Origin: Methanothrix harundinacea 6Ac
GTDB taxonomy: Archaea; Halobacteriota; Methanosarcinia; Methanotrichales; Methanotrichaceae
Direction: 5' to 3'
NCBI RefSeq assembly: GCF_000235565.1
Contig: NC_017527.1
Location: 434,001-498,000 of the forward strand
DNA: 64,000 nt
Below the pieces are notes generated by a model, which was given only the letters and a program-made list of their open reading frames with translations, was not told the origin of the DNA and ran no database searches. A program made the translations under genes and the position numbers. Shown here piece after piece: positions 8,099-16,312 of the stretch. Position 1 is the first letter of the stretch. Each line of letters starts with the position of its first letter.

Positions 8099-8566
8099 AT
8101 TCCGCCTTCTAACCCCTCGGGGATTGCACTGTATTCATCGCATAATGGCGCCCTTACGGCAAATGCCTCTTCGCGCCGATCTCCTCTCCTCATCCTCCCA
8201 GAAAAATGGGCGTCAATCTGGAGATCATGGCATTCAGAGATGAGAACGTCTGATAGTACAAATATCTATCGATCTTTCGGCGGTTAAATTTATACTGTCA
8301 TCTCCGGGGACCTCAGTGGTGAGCTTTGGAGATATCGGAATAATCTCGCAGAAAACATCCGATCGCATCGGGGTGATCCCCCGGGATCCCAAATAATCGC
8401 TGTCAATTGATCGGCGCCGACGGGGCTCGATAAGATAAAAATTTTCACCATTCCCATGAAGCCGGATGGCCGGAGGACCGATGCCGTCCTACTCGAGGTC
8501 GATGGCTAGGGGCCTCTAGCTAGCGATGTATCAATTTCTCAAGCATCGCCCCCCGGAGAAAAAGGT
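8099..8566. other. Intergenic region, no gene seen
   Basis: The 468 bases between the FilR1-like regulator and tRNA-Gly contain no convincing frame. The part next to the regulator (8099-8300) would hold its promoter. AT-rich patches occur near 8285 (GGTTAAATTTATACTG) and 8430 (AGATAAAAATTTTCACC). Confidence 0.5.
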
Positions 8567-8641
8567 TGGTGCGGCTGCCGGGAATCGAACCCGGGCTACA
8601 AGCTTGGGAAGCTCATGTCCTAACCCCTGGACCACAGCCGC
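8567..8641 (-). tRNA. tRNA-Gly (CCC)
   Basis: The minus strand folds as a full cloverleaf. The acceptor GCGGCTG pairs with CAGCCGC, the T arm is CCGGG-TTCGATT-CCCGG, and the anticodon loop TTCCCAA gives CCC for glycine. The 3' CCA is encoded (complement of 8567-8569), unlike the other tRNAs here. A likely TATA box on the minus strand (ACCTTTATGAG) lies just beyond 8668, next to the end of pscS. No intron. Confidence 0.92.
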
Positions 8642-8676
8642 TCGTTCCCCCTTAATGGGGCCATCTCTCATAAAGG

Positions 8677-9825
8677 TTATGCTTTGGGGTGGTTTGAGAC
8701 GATCTCCTCGAAGGCTGAGAGGACCGTCTCCAGCTCCTCCCGGGATAATTGGTAGGAGCTCAGCTTGAACTGTCGGGTGAGGCCGGGCTTTATGCCGAAG
8801 ATATTCCTCTTCTTCAGCTCCCGATATAGGAAGTACCGCCCCTTCTTCGCCGTCTTGGAGATCTCGTAGAGGATCTCGCTCTTGAAGAACATGAGGTCGT
8901 GGCCGTGGGGCTGGTCCCCCTGGAGGTCCATGCCCAGCCTCTCCATCTCGCCGGCAAACCAGCGGGCCTTCTCCACCTCCTCGTCCCACCTCCTCGTCCT
9001 CTCGACGACGGCAGGGAAGCTCGCCATCATCGTGAGAATCCCTGCGCCGCGGAGGGTGCAGCCGAGCATCTCGAGCTCCTTCTTGGGGACGAGCTTCGAC
9101 CTCCGGAATATCCTCGTCGCGAGCTCCTCGGTGGCGCCGATGATCCCAATCGGTCCGGAGGAGGCCATCGACTTGTGGCCGCTCCCGACGATGACGTCGG
9201 CGCCCAGGCTCTTCGCGGAGACCGGCATCCTCCCCACGGAGTAGGCGCCGTTCACCGCCAGAGGGAGGCCAGCGTCGGTGCAGATCTCGGAGACCGCCTT
9301 GGGGTCCACCAGGTTTCCGTAGTTTCCGTCGGGGTAGGTGAGGACCGCCATCGCGACCCTCTCCCCGCGGCCCCTCGCCCGCGAGATCGCCTCCTGGTAG
9401 CCCCCGGGGTCGACCCGGTACCCCGGCCCCTCGCTGGCGGGGACGAGCTCCACCTTCAGCCCCGCCAGCTCCGCGGCGAGGAGGGTGGTGTAGTGGGCGT
9501 TGCCGTCGGCGATCACCGTCTCCCCCCCCTGGCAGAGGGCGTGCATCGCCGCGAAGATCCCCTCCCTCGCCCCGTGGCTTATCCTCACCTCGTCGACCTC
9601 GAGGAACTGAGGAAGGGCCTCGCGGACGAACTCCTTTATCGGGGGGGTTTGGATCTCCTCCAGGGACCCGGTACAATAGTCGCAGACGGAGTAGCCGTCG
9701 GCCCACTCCAGGATTGCCTCTCTCGCCTCGGGGGTGAGGATCCCCCCTCGCTGGAGGGGGTCGATGTTTATCGCCCCAGCCGTCCCCCTCTTCAGGCATT
9801 TGAAATGATCGAGATTGTCCAGCAT
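8677..9825 (-). CDS. pscS: O-phospho-L-seryl-tRNA:Cys-tRNA synthase (SepCysS)
   Basis: This PLP enzyme converts Sep-tRNA(Cys), made by SepRS, into Cys-tRNA(Cys) with a sulfide donor; many methanogens use it to make cysteine. The 382 residues show the family N-terminus ([20 protein letters not shown]), the conserved Cys motif [10 protein letters not shown], and the PLP-lysine region [18 protein letters not shown] near residue 215. Length matches the family. It is divergently transcribed from the GDPD gene and lies upstream of tRNA-Gly. Its usual partners sepS and sepCysE are not in the window. The ATG at 9825 gives the expected N-terminus. Confidence 0.93.
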   Translation of the reverse strand: MLDNLDHFKCLKRGTAGAINIDPLQRGGILTPEAREAILEWADGYSVCDYCTGSLEEIQTPPIKEFVREALPQFLEVDEVRISHGAREGIFAAMHALCQGGETVIADGNAHYTTLLAAELAGLKVELVPASEGPGYRVDPGGYQEAISRARGRGERVAMAVLTYPDGNYGNLVDPKAVSEICTDAGLPLAVNGAYSVGRMPVSAKSLGADVIVGSGHKSMASSGPIGIIGATEELATRIFRRSKLVPKKELEMLGCTLRGAGILTMMASFPAVVERTRRWDEEVEKARWFAGEMERLGMDLQGDQPHGHDLMFFKSEILYEISKTAKKGRYFLYRELKKRNIFGIKPGLTRQFKLSSYQLSREELETVLSAFEEIVSNHPKA

Positions 9826-9954
9826 TCCTTATGGGGTTGGTAGATCCTGCGGTATAACCCTTCCCCTGAGCCGGATCTTCGAACCGTCGACGAGGGCAGA
9901 TCCGAGGCACCACCAAAGAAAGGGTGATATATCTTCCCCGAGGACCTCCCTTAG

Positions 9955-10884
9955 ATGTCAAGAGTCATCGGCCACCGGGGCGCGAGGTCCATCGCCCCCG
10001 AGAACACCCTCGCCTCCATCCGCGCGGCCGGAGGGTGTGGCGCCGATCTCGTGGAGGTGGACGTCCGCCTCACGAAGGACGGCTTTCTGGTGGTGATCCA
10101 CGACGCCTCCGTCGACAGGACCACCGACGGCTCGGGGAAGGTGGAGGAGATGGCCCTGGAGGAGATCAGAGCCCTCGACGCCGGCCAGGGGGAGAGAGTT
10201 CCGACCCTCGCGGAGGCTGTCCGCCTCGCCGAGGATCTGGACCTCGGGATCGTCGTCGAGATGAAGGAGGAGGGGCTGGAGGATCTCGTCGTCCGGGAGC
10301 TGGAGGGGAGGAGGGCGATCGTCACCTCCTTCTTCCACGGATCGGTCCGGGAGGTGAAGGAGCTCGGGGGGCTCAAGACCGGGATCATCATATCTTCCCT
10401 CCCCATAGACCCCGTAGACCTCGCCCTATCGGCGAAGGCCGACTCGATCTTTCCCCAGTTGACAAACCCCAACCTCTTCATCGCGGCCCGGAGGGCGGGG
10501 GTCGAGGTATACCCCTGGACGATAAACGACCCGGACGAGGTCCGCTGGCTGAACCGGCTTGGGGCCGCCGGGATCGTCACCGACGATCCCTGTGGGGTCC
10601 GGGAGGCGGCCGACGACCCGGTCACGAACGTCAGAGCCGGCGAGTGCCAGTATTATCCCTGCCACCATTTCGAGGGGCAGGACTGCACCTTCTGCTTCTG
10701 CCCCCTCTACCCGTGCAAAGACCCCGAGCTGGGAAGGTTCATCAGGTCGAGGCGGGGAAAGAGGCTCTGGAGCTGCGTCGACTGCACCCTGGTCCACAGG
10801 CCTTCCGTGGCCCGATACCTTTCAGACCACCCCGCCGCCACGACCGAAGAGCTGAAGAGGGTCGATAGAGCTGGTGGCGACTGA
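9955..10884 (+). CDS. Glycerophosphodiester phosphodiesterase fused to a Cys-rich domain
   Basis: Residues 1 to about 220 form a GDPD TIM barrel with the catalytic motif HRGARSIAPENT (His7, Arg8), the metal residues in DLVEVDVRL (Glu34, Asp36) and the second His in VVIHD (His49). These enzymes split glycerophosphodiesters into glycerol phosphate and an alcohol. Residues about 223-300 form a compact module with CxxxxC, CTFCFC and CVDC groups, like the small Cys-rich domain (PF04071) found beside or fused to cobalamin-related enzymes. It should bind zinc or an Fe-S cluster. This fusion is unusual. No signal peptide is present, so the protein is cytoplasmic. Confidence 0.8.
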   Translation: MSRVIGHRGARSIAPENTLASIRAAGGCGADLVEVDVRLTKDGFLVVIHDASVDRTTDGSGKVEEMALEEIRALDAGQGERVPTLAEAVRLAEDLDLGIVVEMKEEGLEDLVVRELEGRRAIVTSFFHGSVREVKELGGLKTGIIISSLPIDPVDLALSAKADSIFPQLTNPNLFIAARRAGVEVYPWTINDPDEVRWLNRLGAAGIVTDDPCGVREAADDPVTNVRAGECQYYPCHHFEGQDCTFCFCPLYPCKDPELGRFIRSRRGKRLWSCVDCTLVHRPSVARYLSDHPAATTEELKRVDRAGGD

Positions 10885-10998
10885 AATAGATATCATGGGA
10901 CCCTGCCGGAAGGAAGGGGCCCCCATCAGCCGTAAGTCGGAGGGTCTGGGTCCAGCGACGGAAAGATTTATGCACGACCGGTGTATAAGGGCCGGATT

Positions 10999-11490
10999 AT
11001 GAGAACGAATCTAGCATTGCTGATCGCAGCTCTTGCCCTCCTGCAGGTCTGGTCTGCTATTGGGCAGGATCTAACCCTCAGTTCGCCGGTGGAGGCCCCT
11101 GCGGCCCTCACCGACTTCCTGAACGAAACGCCGAATGCCACCGTAAACGACACCGCCAACGGAACCGCGAACCAATCCATAGTCGATACCAACCTTTCGA
11201 CCACGGCTACCCAGGGCGCTTTCCTCGACCTGCCTGTCAACGAGAGCCAGATCGACACCAACATGACGACTACGGCCAGCCAGCAGGCCTTCCTCGACCA
11301 GCCCGTAAACCAGAGCAAGATCGACATCCAGCCTTCCTGGACGAGCAGCATATACGCCTTCCTGATGGATGAGCCGATGGACGAGCCCGTCTCTATCTAC
11401 AAGAGGGGCCAGCTGATGAGCGACGAGCCCTCATCAGAAACGCCGGATAGTCCCTACAAGAGGGGCCAGATGATGGGGGACTTCGATTAA
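10999..11490 (+). CDS. Secreted Asn/Thr-rich repeat protein
   Basis: A signal peptide (MRTNLALLIAALALLQVWSA) leads a 163-residue product with at least nine N-x-S/T sites between residues 40 and 110, so the exported protein could be heavily N-glycosylated. Two 24-residue copies are visible: DTNLSTTATQGAFLDLPVNE and DTNMTTTASQQAFLDQPVNQ, each followed by SxID-like residues. Two shorter copies of YKRGQ(L/M)M close the protein. There is no membrane anchor. I do not recognise the family; an envelope or matrix protein is likely. The ATG at 10999 is preferred to the GTG at 10981 because it begins the signal peptide. Confidence 0.6.
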   Translation: MRTNLALLIAALALLQVWSAIGQDLTLSSPVEAPAALTDFLNETPNATVNDTANGTANQSIVDTNLSTTATQGAFLDLPVNESQIDTNMTTTASQQAFLDQPVNQSKIDIQPSWTSSIYAFLMDEPMDEPVSIYKRGQLMSDEPSSETPDSPYKRGQMMGDFD

Positions 11491-11568
11491 ACTTCCTGGG
11501 GTAACCCCCCTTTAAAATTTGCTATTTAGAGGGTATGGATCGCGAGGCTGACTAATCGCTCGCAAGTT

Positions 11569-12381
11569 TCAGTCCCATATCGACTCCAAGTGTAGCCGCT
11601 CTCTTCTTAGGACCCCGACCTTGTCCTTCGTCGACAGGGTCGCGGGAAATTTCTTGTCGTCCAGCTCCAGGGTGAGGGGTCCACTGTATCCAGAGTCCCG
11701 GAGGGCCTTCAGGATCGGGTCGACGGATCCAGAGCTCACAGGAAGGTGTCGGACTCCGTCGATGGTCGCGCTGACGTGGACGTCCAGGATCCGATCCCCC
11801 AGGGCCTCGACGAAGGCCAAGGCCCGGGATGGAGGGGGGGTCGCGTGGGAGATGTCCAGGGTCATCCCCAGGCGGGGGTGCTCGTCCAAGAATCGGCCCA
11901 TCTCATCGGGCTCGGAGCAGAGGTTCCAGGGGGCGGGCTCCAGGTTCTCCAGAGCCAGGAGAACCCCCTCCTCCACCGCCCGGTCGAGGCAGACCTCCAG
12001 ATAGCGGCGGAGCTTCTCTCGCTCCTCCTCCCTCGCGGGGCGCTTCGCCGTCCTCTTCCCAGGATGGACGACCACCACCCTCGCCCCCAGAAGCCCCGCC
12101 AGGCGGATGGCGGATATGCCCTCCTCCATCGTCGCCAGGCAGACGAGGTCGTTGTAGGATGAGGGGTTGAGGTCCATGACGGGGGCGTGGAGGGTCGTTA
12201 TCCTCCTTCCCAGCACCTCTCGGATCAGCTCCGCCCCCTCCGGCCGCCTCCCTCCCTCCCAGTACCAGGGGGTCTCGGCCCAGAACTCCATCTCACCGAC
12301 CCCCGCCTCGGCGATCACCTCGGCCATCCTCCGGGGGTCGAGGTCCCAGAGGAACATGGAGGAGGCGGATACCCTCGCCAT
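11569..12381 (-). CDS. Sugar phosphate isomerase/epimerase family (AP-endonuclease-2-like TIM barrel)
   Basis: The 270 residues follow the xylose-isomerase-like TIM barrel. The conserved metal and acid positions appear in ITTLHAPVMDL (His about 62), VVVVHPGK (His about 104), LALENLEP (Glu about 144), LGMTLDISHA (Asp about 175, His 178), ILDVHVSA (His about 201) and a late Glu (LTLELDD). Members include sugar isomerases, epimerases and endonuclease IV; the substrate here is not known. The gene starts 3 bases after the stop of the small upstream gene and forms an operon with it and probably NAC. Confidence 0.75.
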   Translation of the reverse strand: MARVSASSMFLWDLDPRRMAEVIAEAGVGEMEFWAETPWYWEGGRRPEGAELIREVLGRRITTLHAPVMDLNPSSYNDLVCLATMEEGISAIRLAGLLGARVVVVHPGKRTAKRPAREEEREKLRRYLEVCLDRAVEEGVLLALENLEPAPWNLCSEPDEMGRFLDEHPRLGMTLDISHATPPPSRALAFVEALGDRILDVHVSATIDGVRHLPVSSGSVDPILKALRDSGYSGPLTLELDDKKFPATLSTKDKVGVLRRERLHLESIWD

Positions 12382-12384
12382 CCT

Positions 12385-12663
12385 TCACCGCCTCAGTTCC
12401 TCTATCAGCCGCTCGATCCTCGCGAGCCGCTCCATCTGGACCTGCATCCTCCGGAGGAGGACCGGGGGGGTCTCAGCCGGAGCGGTACACTGGTCGGTCC
12501 AGCCGTCCACTTCCCTCGTGACCTTCTCGACGATCCCCTCCAGCTCCCCGGGGAGCCTCCCCTCCTCCCGGAGGGCCTCGACCCCCTCCATCACCGCCGC
12601 CCGGATCTCCGCCGTCTTCAGCAGCACCAGGTTCAGCTCCAATTCAATCCTGGCCTGATCCAC
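12385..12663 (-). CDS. Small helical protein, 92 aa, unknown
   Basis: A GTG start at 12663 begins a 92-residue, almost wholly helical protein rich in Glu, Leu and Arg (ending RMQVQMERLARIERLIEELR), likely a coiled coil. One Cys (DQCTAP) lies in the middle. It is packed between NAC and the sugar-isomerase-like gene on the same strand, with 3 bases to the latter, which supports that it is translated. I do not recognise the family. Confidence 0.5.
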   Translation of the reverse strand: MDQARIELELNLVLLKTAEIRAAVMEGVEALREEGRLPGELEGIVEKVTREVDGWTDQCTAPAETPPVLLRRMQVQMERLARIERLIEELRR

Positions 12664-12735
12664 ACGTCTTCCTCCTCAGCCGTCCTTCCGTCGATCGCCA
12701 TCCTGGAGAGGGGGATCGGATACAAGCCTAAGCCT

Positions 12736-13089
12736 TCACCCCGAACTGAGCTTCAATATCGCCTCTGCCAGGTCTCCACCCGCATCCTTCAGGGCTGCCT
12801 TCGCCTCCTGGGGGGTGGAGCCTGTCTGGGCCACCACCAGGTCGACGTCGGAGTCGGGGATCGATATATCCCGGCCCCTCTCCTGGGCGGTGCCGACGAC
12901 CTGGTAAGACCTGTTCCCCTGGGCGTCCATCACCGTCACTGAGGCGTCCTGAAAGAAGATCTCCCGGTCCGCCGTCCTGAAGATCACCTCTTCGACCCCC
13001 TCGATCTCCTCGATGCTGATCCCCATCTGCTTCATCATCTGCTTCATCTTCTTGGGGCTTACCCCCTTGCCACCGATCCCTGGGAACAT
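12736..13089 (-). CDS. nac: Nascent polypeptide-associated complex protein (NAC)
   Basis: This is archaeal alpha-NAC, which binds new chains at the ribosome exit tunnel as a homodimer. The 117 residues hold the Met-rich N-terminal linker (KKMKQMMKQMGISIEEI), the NAC barrel (residues about 30-75), and a C-terminal UBA domain beginning DVDLVVAQTGSTPQEAKAAL. Length and order match the family. The gene is divergent from the acetate transporter across a 350-base gap. Confidence 0.92.
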   Translation of the reverse strand: MFPGIGGKGVSPKKMKQMMKQMGISIEEIEGVEEVIFRTADREIFFQDASVTVMDAQGNRSYQVVGTAQERGRDISIPDSDVDLVVAQTGSTPQEAKAALKDAGGDLAEAILKLSSG

Positions 13090-13440
13090 GGTCTAACCTT
13101 GGAGGGGCATCCGTAGTAAATCTATCTGTGGCCTTCCGTCCCCCCGCCGGGAGATGTGGGGCCGATCCGGGGGCTTTCTCCGAGGGGTGAAAGGACCGGT
13201 TGGAGGCCATTGAACAAAAAAAGATGGAAAAATTGTTTTATAGCTGTGAAAAAATCTGATTTCATCCCGCAATTATAATGTTTAATTGTAAAGATCTCCA
13301 TTAAATATGGAAAAGGATATATCCGATGCGGTTTCAGGGCTTCCCGTCGAATCTTTCGGCTTTCGGCTTTATTGGAGGGATAGGATATAGCATCAGATAC
13401 GGGTGGAGGAAGGCCCCGGGACATAACCCACGTCGGTCCC
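13090..13440. promoter_or_regulatory. Divergent control region, NAC / acetate transporter
   Basis: No gene is seen in these 351 bases. The middle is AT-rich: AAATTGTTTTATAGCTG at about 13230 can serve the plus strand and TTATAATGTTTAATTG at about 13273 either strand. The plus-strand leader to 13441 would be about 150 bases or more, long for an archaeon, so some regulation at the RNA level is possible. Confidence 0.35.
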
Positions 13441-14022
13441 GTGGACATAAGAGACGGAACATCGAACCCAGCGCCTCTTGGTCTGATGGGCTTCGGCATG
13501 ACGACGGTGCTCCTGAACATGCACAATGCGGGCTGGTTTGAGCTCGGGTCTATGATCCTGGCCATGGGGATTTTCTACGGCGGGGTCGCCCAGATCATCG
13601 CCGGAATCATGGAGTGGAAGAAGGGGAACACCTTCGGGACGACGGCGTTCACCTCTTATGGGCTCTTCTGGCTCACCCTCGTAGCTCTGATCCTCTTGCC
13701 CAACACCACCTGGGCAGCGGGGACTAAGACTTCGGATCCTGGACTGATAGCCTACTTCTTCATGTGGGGGCTCTTCACCTTCTACATGTTCATAGGCACC
13801 CTGAAGCTGAACAGGGCCCTCCAGGTCGTCTTCTTCACCCTGACGATCCTCTTCTGGCTCCTGGCCATCAGGGACTACACCGGCAGCGCCACCATAGCCA
13901 CCATCACCGGGTACGAGGGTATCTTCTGCGGCTTCACTGCCATATACGCCGCCTGCGCCCAGGTGCTGAACGAGGTCTACGGCAGAACCGTCCTGCCCCT
14001 GGGGCCGGTTAAGCGGAAATGA
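13441..14022 (+). CDS. Acetate uptake transporter, AceTr/SatP (GPR1/FUN34/YaaH) family
   Basis: The 193-residue protein begins with the family signature [14 protein letters not shown] (residues 9-22) and has six hydrophobic helices, the number expected for this acetate/succinate channel family. In a methanogen that lives on acetate it is a likely route for substrate uptake. The start is GTG at 13441: the frame is closed by TAG at 13381 and no ATG lies between, so only 8 residues precede the signature. A plus-strand purine run GGTGGAGGAAGG at about 13403 is too far off to be its ribosome site. It stands as a single gene. Confidence 0.85.
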   Translation: MDIRDGTSNPAPLGLMGFGMTTVLLNMHNAGWFELGSMILAMGIFYGGVAQIIAGIMEWKKGNTFGTTAFTSYGLFWLTLVALILLPNTTWAAGTKTSDPGLIAYFFMWGLFTFYMFIGTLKLNRALQVVFFTLTILFWLLAIRDYTGSATIATITGYEGIFCGFTAIYAACAQVLNEVYGRTVLPLGPVKRK

Positions 14023-14380
14023 ACCCGAGATGAATCGGACGGCATGGAACCTGCACGTCCACCTCATCTCCTTCATCCCTTTTTTGGCGTCGACGGCTTC
14101 GGGGCTGCTCCTGGGTGGGCCCTGCCCGCTAGAGGAGGCGAATTTCGCGACGACAGGGTGGCGTTGGCAGGGGAGCTCTTCCTGGGGATATCCCGGCCCG
14201 AATGGCTTCCCCTCCCCCACTTAGCCCTTCTCTGGCGCGGGATCCGAAATCGGTGGAGGCGAGCCCCGGGGACGCCGGAGCTTCAGAAAGAGCCCTGAGG
14301 GGATCCTCTGATCGGTCCCACCCCTGGCTACCAAAGGGCCTTATATTCTGCCGTCCCTTATCATCCCTGGTGTATAGGTG
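14023..14380. other. Intergenic region, no gene seen
   Basis: The 358 bases after the transporter hold no frame with protein-like composition. A TATA-like CCTTATATTCTG at about 14339 fits a promoter for the next gene with a short leader. The sequence TGATCGGTCCC near 14309 recurs near 16079 in another leader; its meaning is unknown. Confidence 0.4.
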
Positions 14381-15277
14381 ATGATGCATTCTGGAGATAG
14401 GATCAAAGGCGGAGATATGCCTACGGACCTGATCGAGAAGGTTGACAGCCTCCTGGATCAGTTCATGGGGATCGTGGATGGCCTGGCGGAGGAGAAGAAG
14501 ATTCAGAGGGGGGTCGTCAGGAGCCAGAACCCCAGCAGCATCGTGGCTGTCCTGGACGCGGCCACCCTCTACATCCTGGCCCAGAACCATGCGGGCGCCC
14601 TCTCCACCATGTACACGTACCACCCCGACAAGCGGATCTCTGAGCAGAAGGCGATCAGCAGCGCTCGGTGGGAGTTCGGGTACGAGGATCCGTTGATGAT
14701 AGTCTTCCCGGCGGTCGTCCTCGATCAGGGCGAGAGGGATAGGAGGGACATCCTCCGGGTGATCGCCCTCGCTCACGTCGAGGCGGAGGTCCTGAGGGCG
14801 ATAAACCTGATGAGCCTGATGCAGATCCGGCCCCTCTTCGGCCACGCCTCCTACATCGTCGACGATCGGACCGCCTCGGTCCTCCTCCCCCTCACCGACG
14901 AGGGCGACGATCTCTTCGACGAGGCGGTTAAGCCGGCCCTGGAGCGGGCGGGGCTCATCCCCCGGAGGGCCCTGGAGTTCGGCGACGACGACGAGAAGCT
15001 GAAGGCGATCTGGAGGGACATATGCAGGGCCCGGATGGTGGTGGTGGACCTGACCGGCTCCGACCCCCTGGTGATGTACGAGCTTGGGATCGCCCACGCC
15101 GTCGGAAAGGAGTCTCTCGTCCTCTGCCGGCGCGGCGCCTGCCCCCAGTTCCCGGAGAAGCTGATCCGGGCAAACCTCCTGGAGTACGACGGCGGCGAAG
15201 AAGGGATGGTGAACCTCCGGGCGGAGATGGCCGAGGTCCTCCACCAGATGATAAATCCGGTGATGGGCTCGGATTGA
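14381..15277 (+). CDS. Unknown N-terminus plus nucleoside 2-deoxyribosyltransferase-like C-terminus
   Basis: The last 130 residues or so match the nucleotide/nucleoside-handling fold found in nucleoside 2-deoxyribosyltransferase-like and related effector proteins: an opening LLPLTDEGDDLFDEAVKPAL, then ICRARMVVVDLTGSDPLVMY and ELGIAHAVGK, where the D-L-T-G and E-L-G-I-A-H residues surround the presumed active site. The first 160 residues are helical and not recognised. Starts at 14381, 14384 or, with a strong purine run (GGCGGAG), 14417 are all possible. Such domains sense or break nucleotides; a defence or stress role is a guess. Confidence 0.55.
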   Translation: MMHSGDRIKGGDMPTDLIEKVDSLLDQFMGIVDGLAEEKKIQRGVVRSQNPSSIVAVLDAATLYILAQNHAGALSTMYTYHPDKRISEQKAISSARWEFGYEDPLMIVFPAVVLDQGERDRRDILRVIALAHVEAEVLRAINLMSLMQIRPLFGHASYIVDDRTASVLLPLTDEGDDLFDEAVKPALERAGLIPRRALEFGDDDEKLKAIWRDICRARMVVVDLTGSDPLVMYELGIAHAVGKESLVLCRRGACPQFPEKLIRANLLEYDGGEEGMVNLRAEMAEVLHQMINPVMGSD

Positions 15278-15334
15278 GGACGGAAAAAGATTGCCGGGGG
15301 CGGGAGCTGCACCGCCCCCTCATATCTGGGACCT

Positions 15335-15922
15335 TCAGATCGGATGGGTCTTGCAGCTCTTATCCATCATGTTGTAGACCTGAGCAAACTCGGTGTTCAC
15401 CCCCACCACCTCGTCGTTGAAGCCCCGGAGCCCCTCGGGGACCGGGCCGAGGCCGTCGGCCTTCTCCTGGGCGTCGACGACGGCGCCCGGCGGTACGAAG
15501 CTCCCATCCCGGAGCCTGACCCCCACCACCAGGGCGAGATGGCCGACGAAGCACCTCTTTCCCAGGGTGGAGGCGTGGACGACGGCATTGAAGCCGACGA
15601 AGCTTTCGTCCCCTATCTCCAGGGGGCCGTGGATCACGGCGCCGTGGGCTATGGAGACCCTCTTCCCCAGCCTTATGCTCGTCCCCTCGAGGCCGTGGAA
15701 GACGGCGCCGTCTTGGACGTTGCAGTCGTCCCCGATGATGATCGGCGTCGCCTCATCGGCCCGGACGGAGGCGCCCGGCGCGACGTAGACCCGCTCTCCG
15801 ATCCTGACGTCACCGATGACGGTGGCCGCCGGGTCGACGTAAGCGGTCTTGGCGATGGTGGGCATCGATTCGAGATCGTTCCAGCTGGTCTTTGGATTGG
15901 CTTTGATCATCCAACTCACCAT
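15335..15922 (-). CDS. camH: Gamma-class carbonic anhydrase (CamH type)
   Basis: The 195-residue protein has the hexapeptide repeats of a left-handed beta helix and the key residues of the archaeal gamma-carbonic anhydrase: Arg/Asp in VRADEATP, Gln in NVQDGAVFHG with the first zinc His, and the other zinc His residues in SIAHGAVIHGPLE. The acidic loop that carries the proton-shuttle Glu of secreted Cam is missing, as in CamH. No signal peptide is present, so it acts inside the cell. It interconverts CO2 and bicarbonate, which helps remove CO2 or aid acetate import in acetate-grown methanogens. It is convergent with the preceding gene. Confidence 0.85.
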   Translation of the reverse strand: MVSWMIKANPKTSWNDLESMPTIAKTAYVDPAATVIGDVRIGERVYVAPGASVRADEATPIIIGDDCNVQDGAVFHGLEGTSIRLGKRVSIAHGAVIHGPLEIGDESFVGFNAVVHASTLGKRCFVGHLALVVGVRLRDGSFVPPGAVVDAQEKADGLGPVPEGLRGFNDEVVGVNTEFAQVYNMMDKSCKTHPI

Positions 15923-16312
15923 CCCCTAAACAGCCTTCTAAGATAAAAGCCATTATCATCATCGATGGTGGCCTTCTCCAACGACCGACCCGATGGGGAG
16001 GAAGGCGGGGAAGTAAATAATATAAATTCTCTATAATCAAAATATTTTTATGAATATCTCAACTTAGAACGCATCTCCTGATCGGTCCCTTGGGGCTCCT
16101 GAAGGGTTATAAAAGGCGAATTTCTTATGTGGATAACGTATTTTCGAGATAATTGGCGCTAATTTTAAATAGATACGATACCCTAATAATTCAGCCCAAC
16201 AAATCTTTGGCATGACGTTCTCTTGGAGGGAGACGCCATTTTGGGAAAGGTCTTTCGGCAGAGTGCGAGCTTTGAGCGAGCATAGGCAGTTATCCATGGA
16301 GGGTGTCTGATT
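15923..16312. promoter_or_regulatory. Long control region, camH / OFA transporter
   Basis: No gene is seen in these 390 bases. Several AT-rich elements lie inside (AAATAATATAAATTCTC near 16012; GGGTTATAAAAGGCG near 16104; GCTAATTTTAAATAGATAC near 16158). The element at 16104-16113 or 16162-16170 could drive the OFA transporter with a leader of about 120-190 bases; GGAGGGTG before the ATG is its ribosome site. Confidence 0.4.

Noticed and set aside
8531-9961. A 476-codon minus-strand frame in the pscS region
   Set aside because: It is a +1 shift of the clear SepCysS gene and reads as Arg/Gly/Pro-rich low-complexity sequence through the tRNA.
14023-14380. Short plus-strand frames after the acetate transporter
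   Set aside because: They are Pro/Gly/Arg-rich, lack ribosome sites and have no protein-like pattern.
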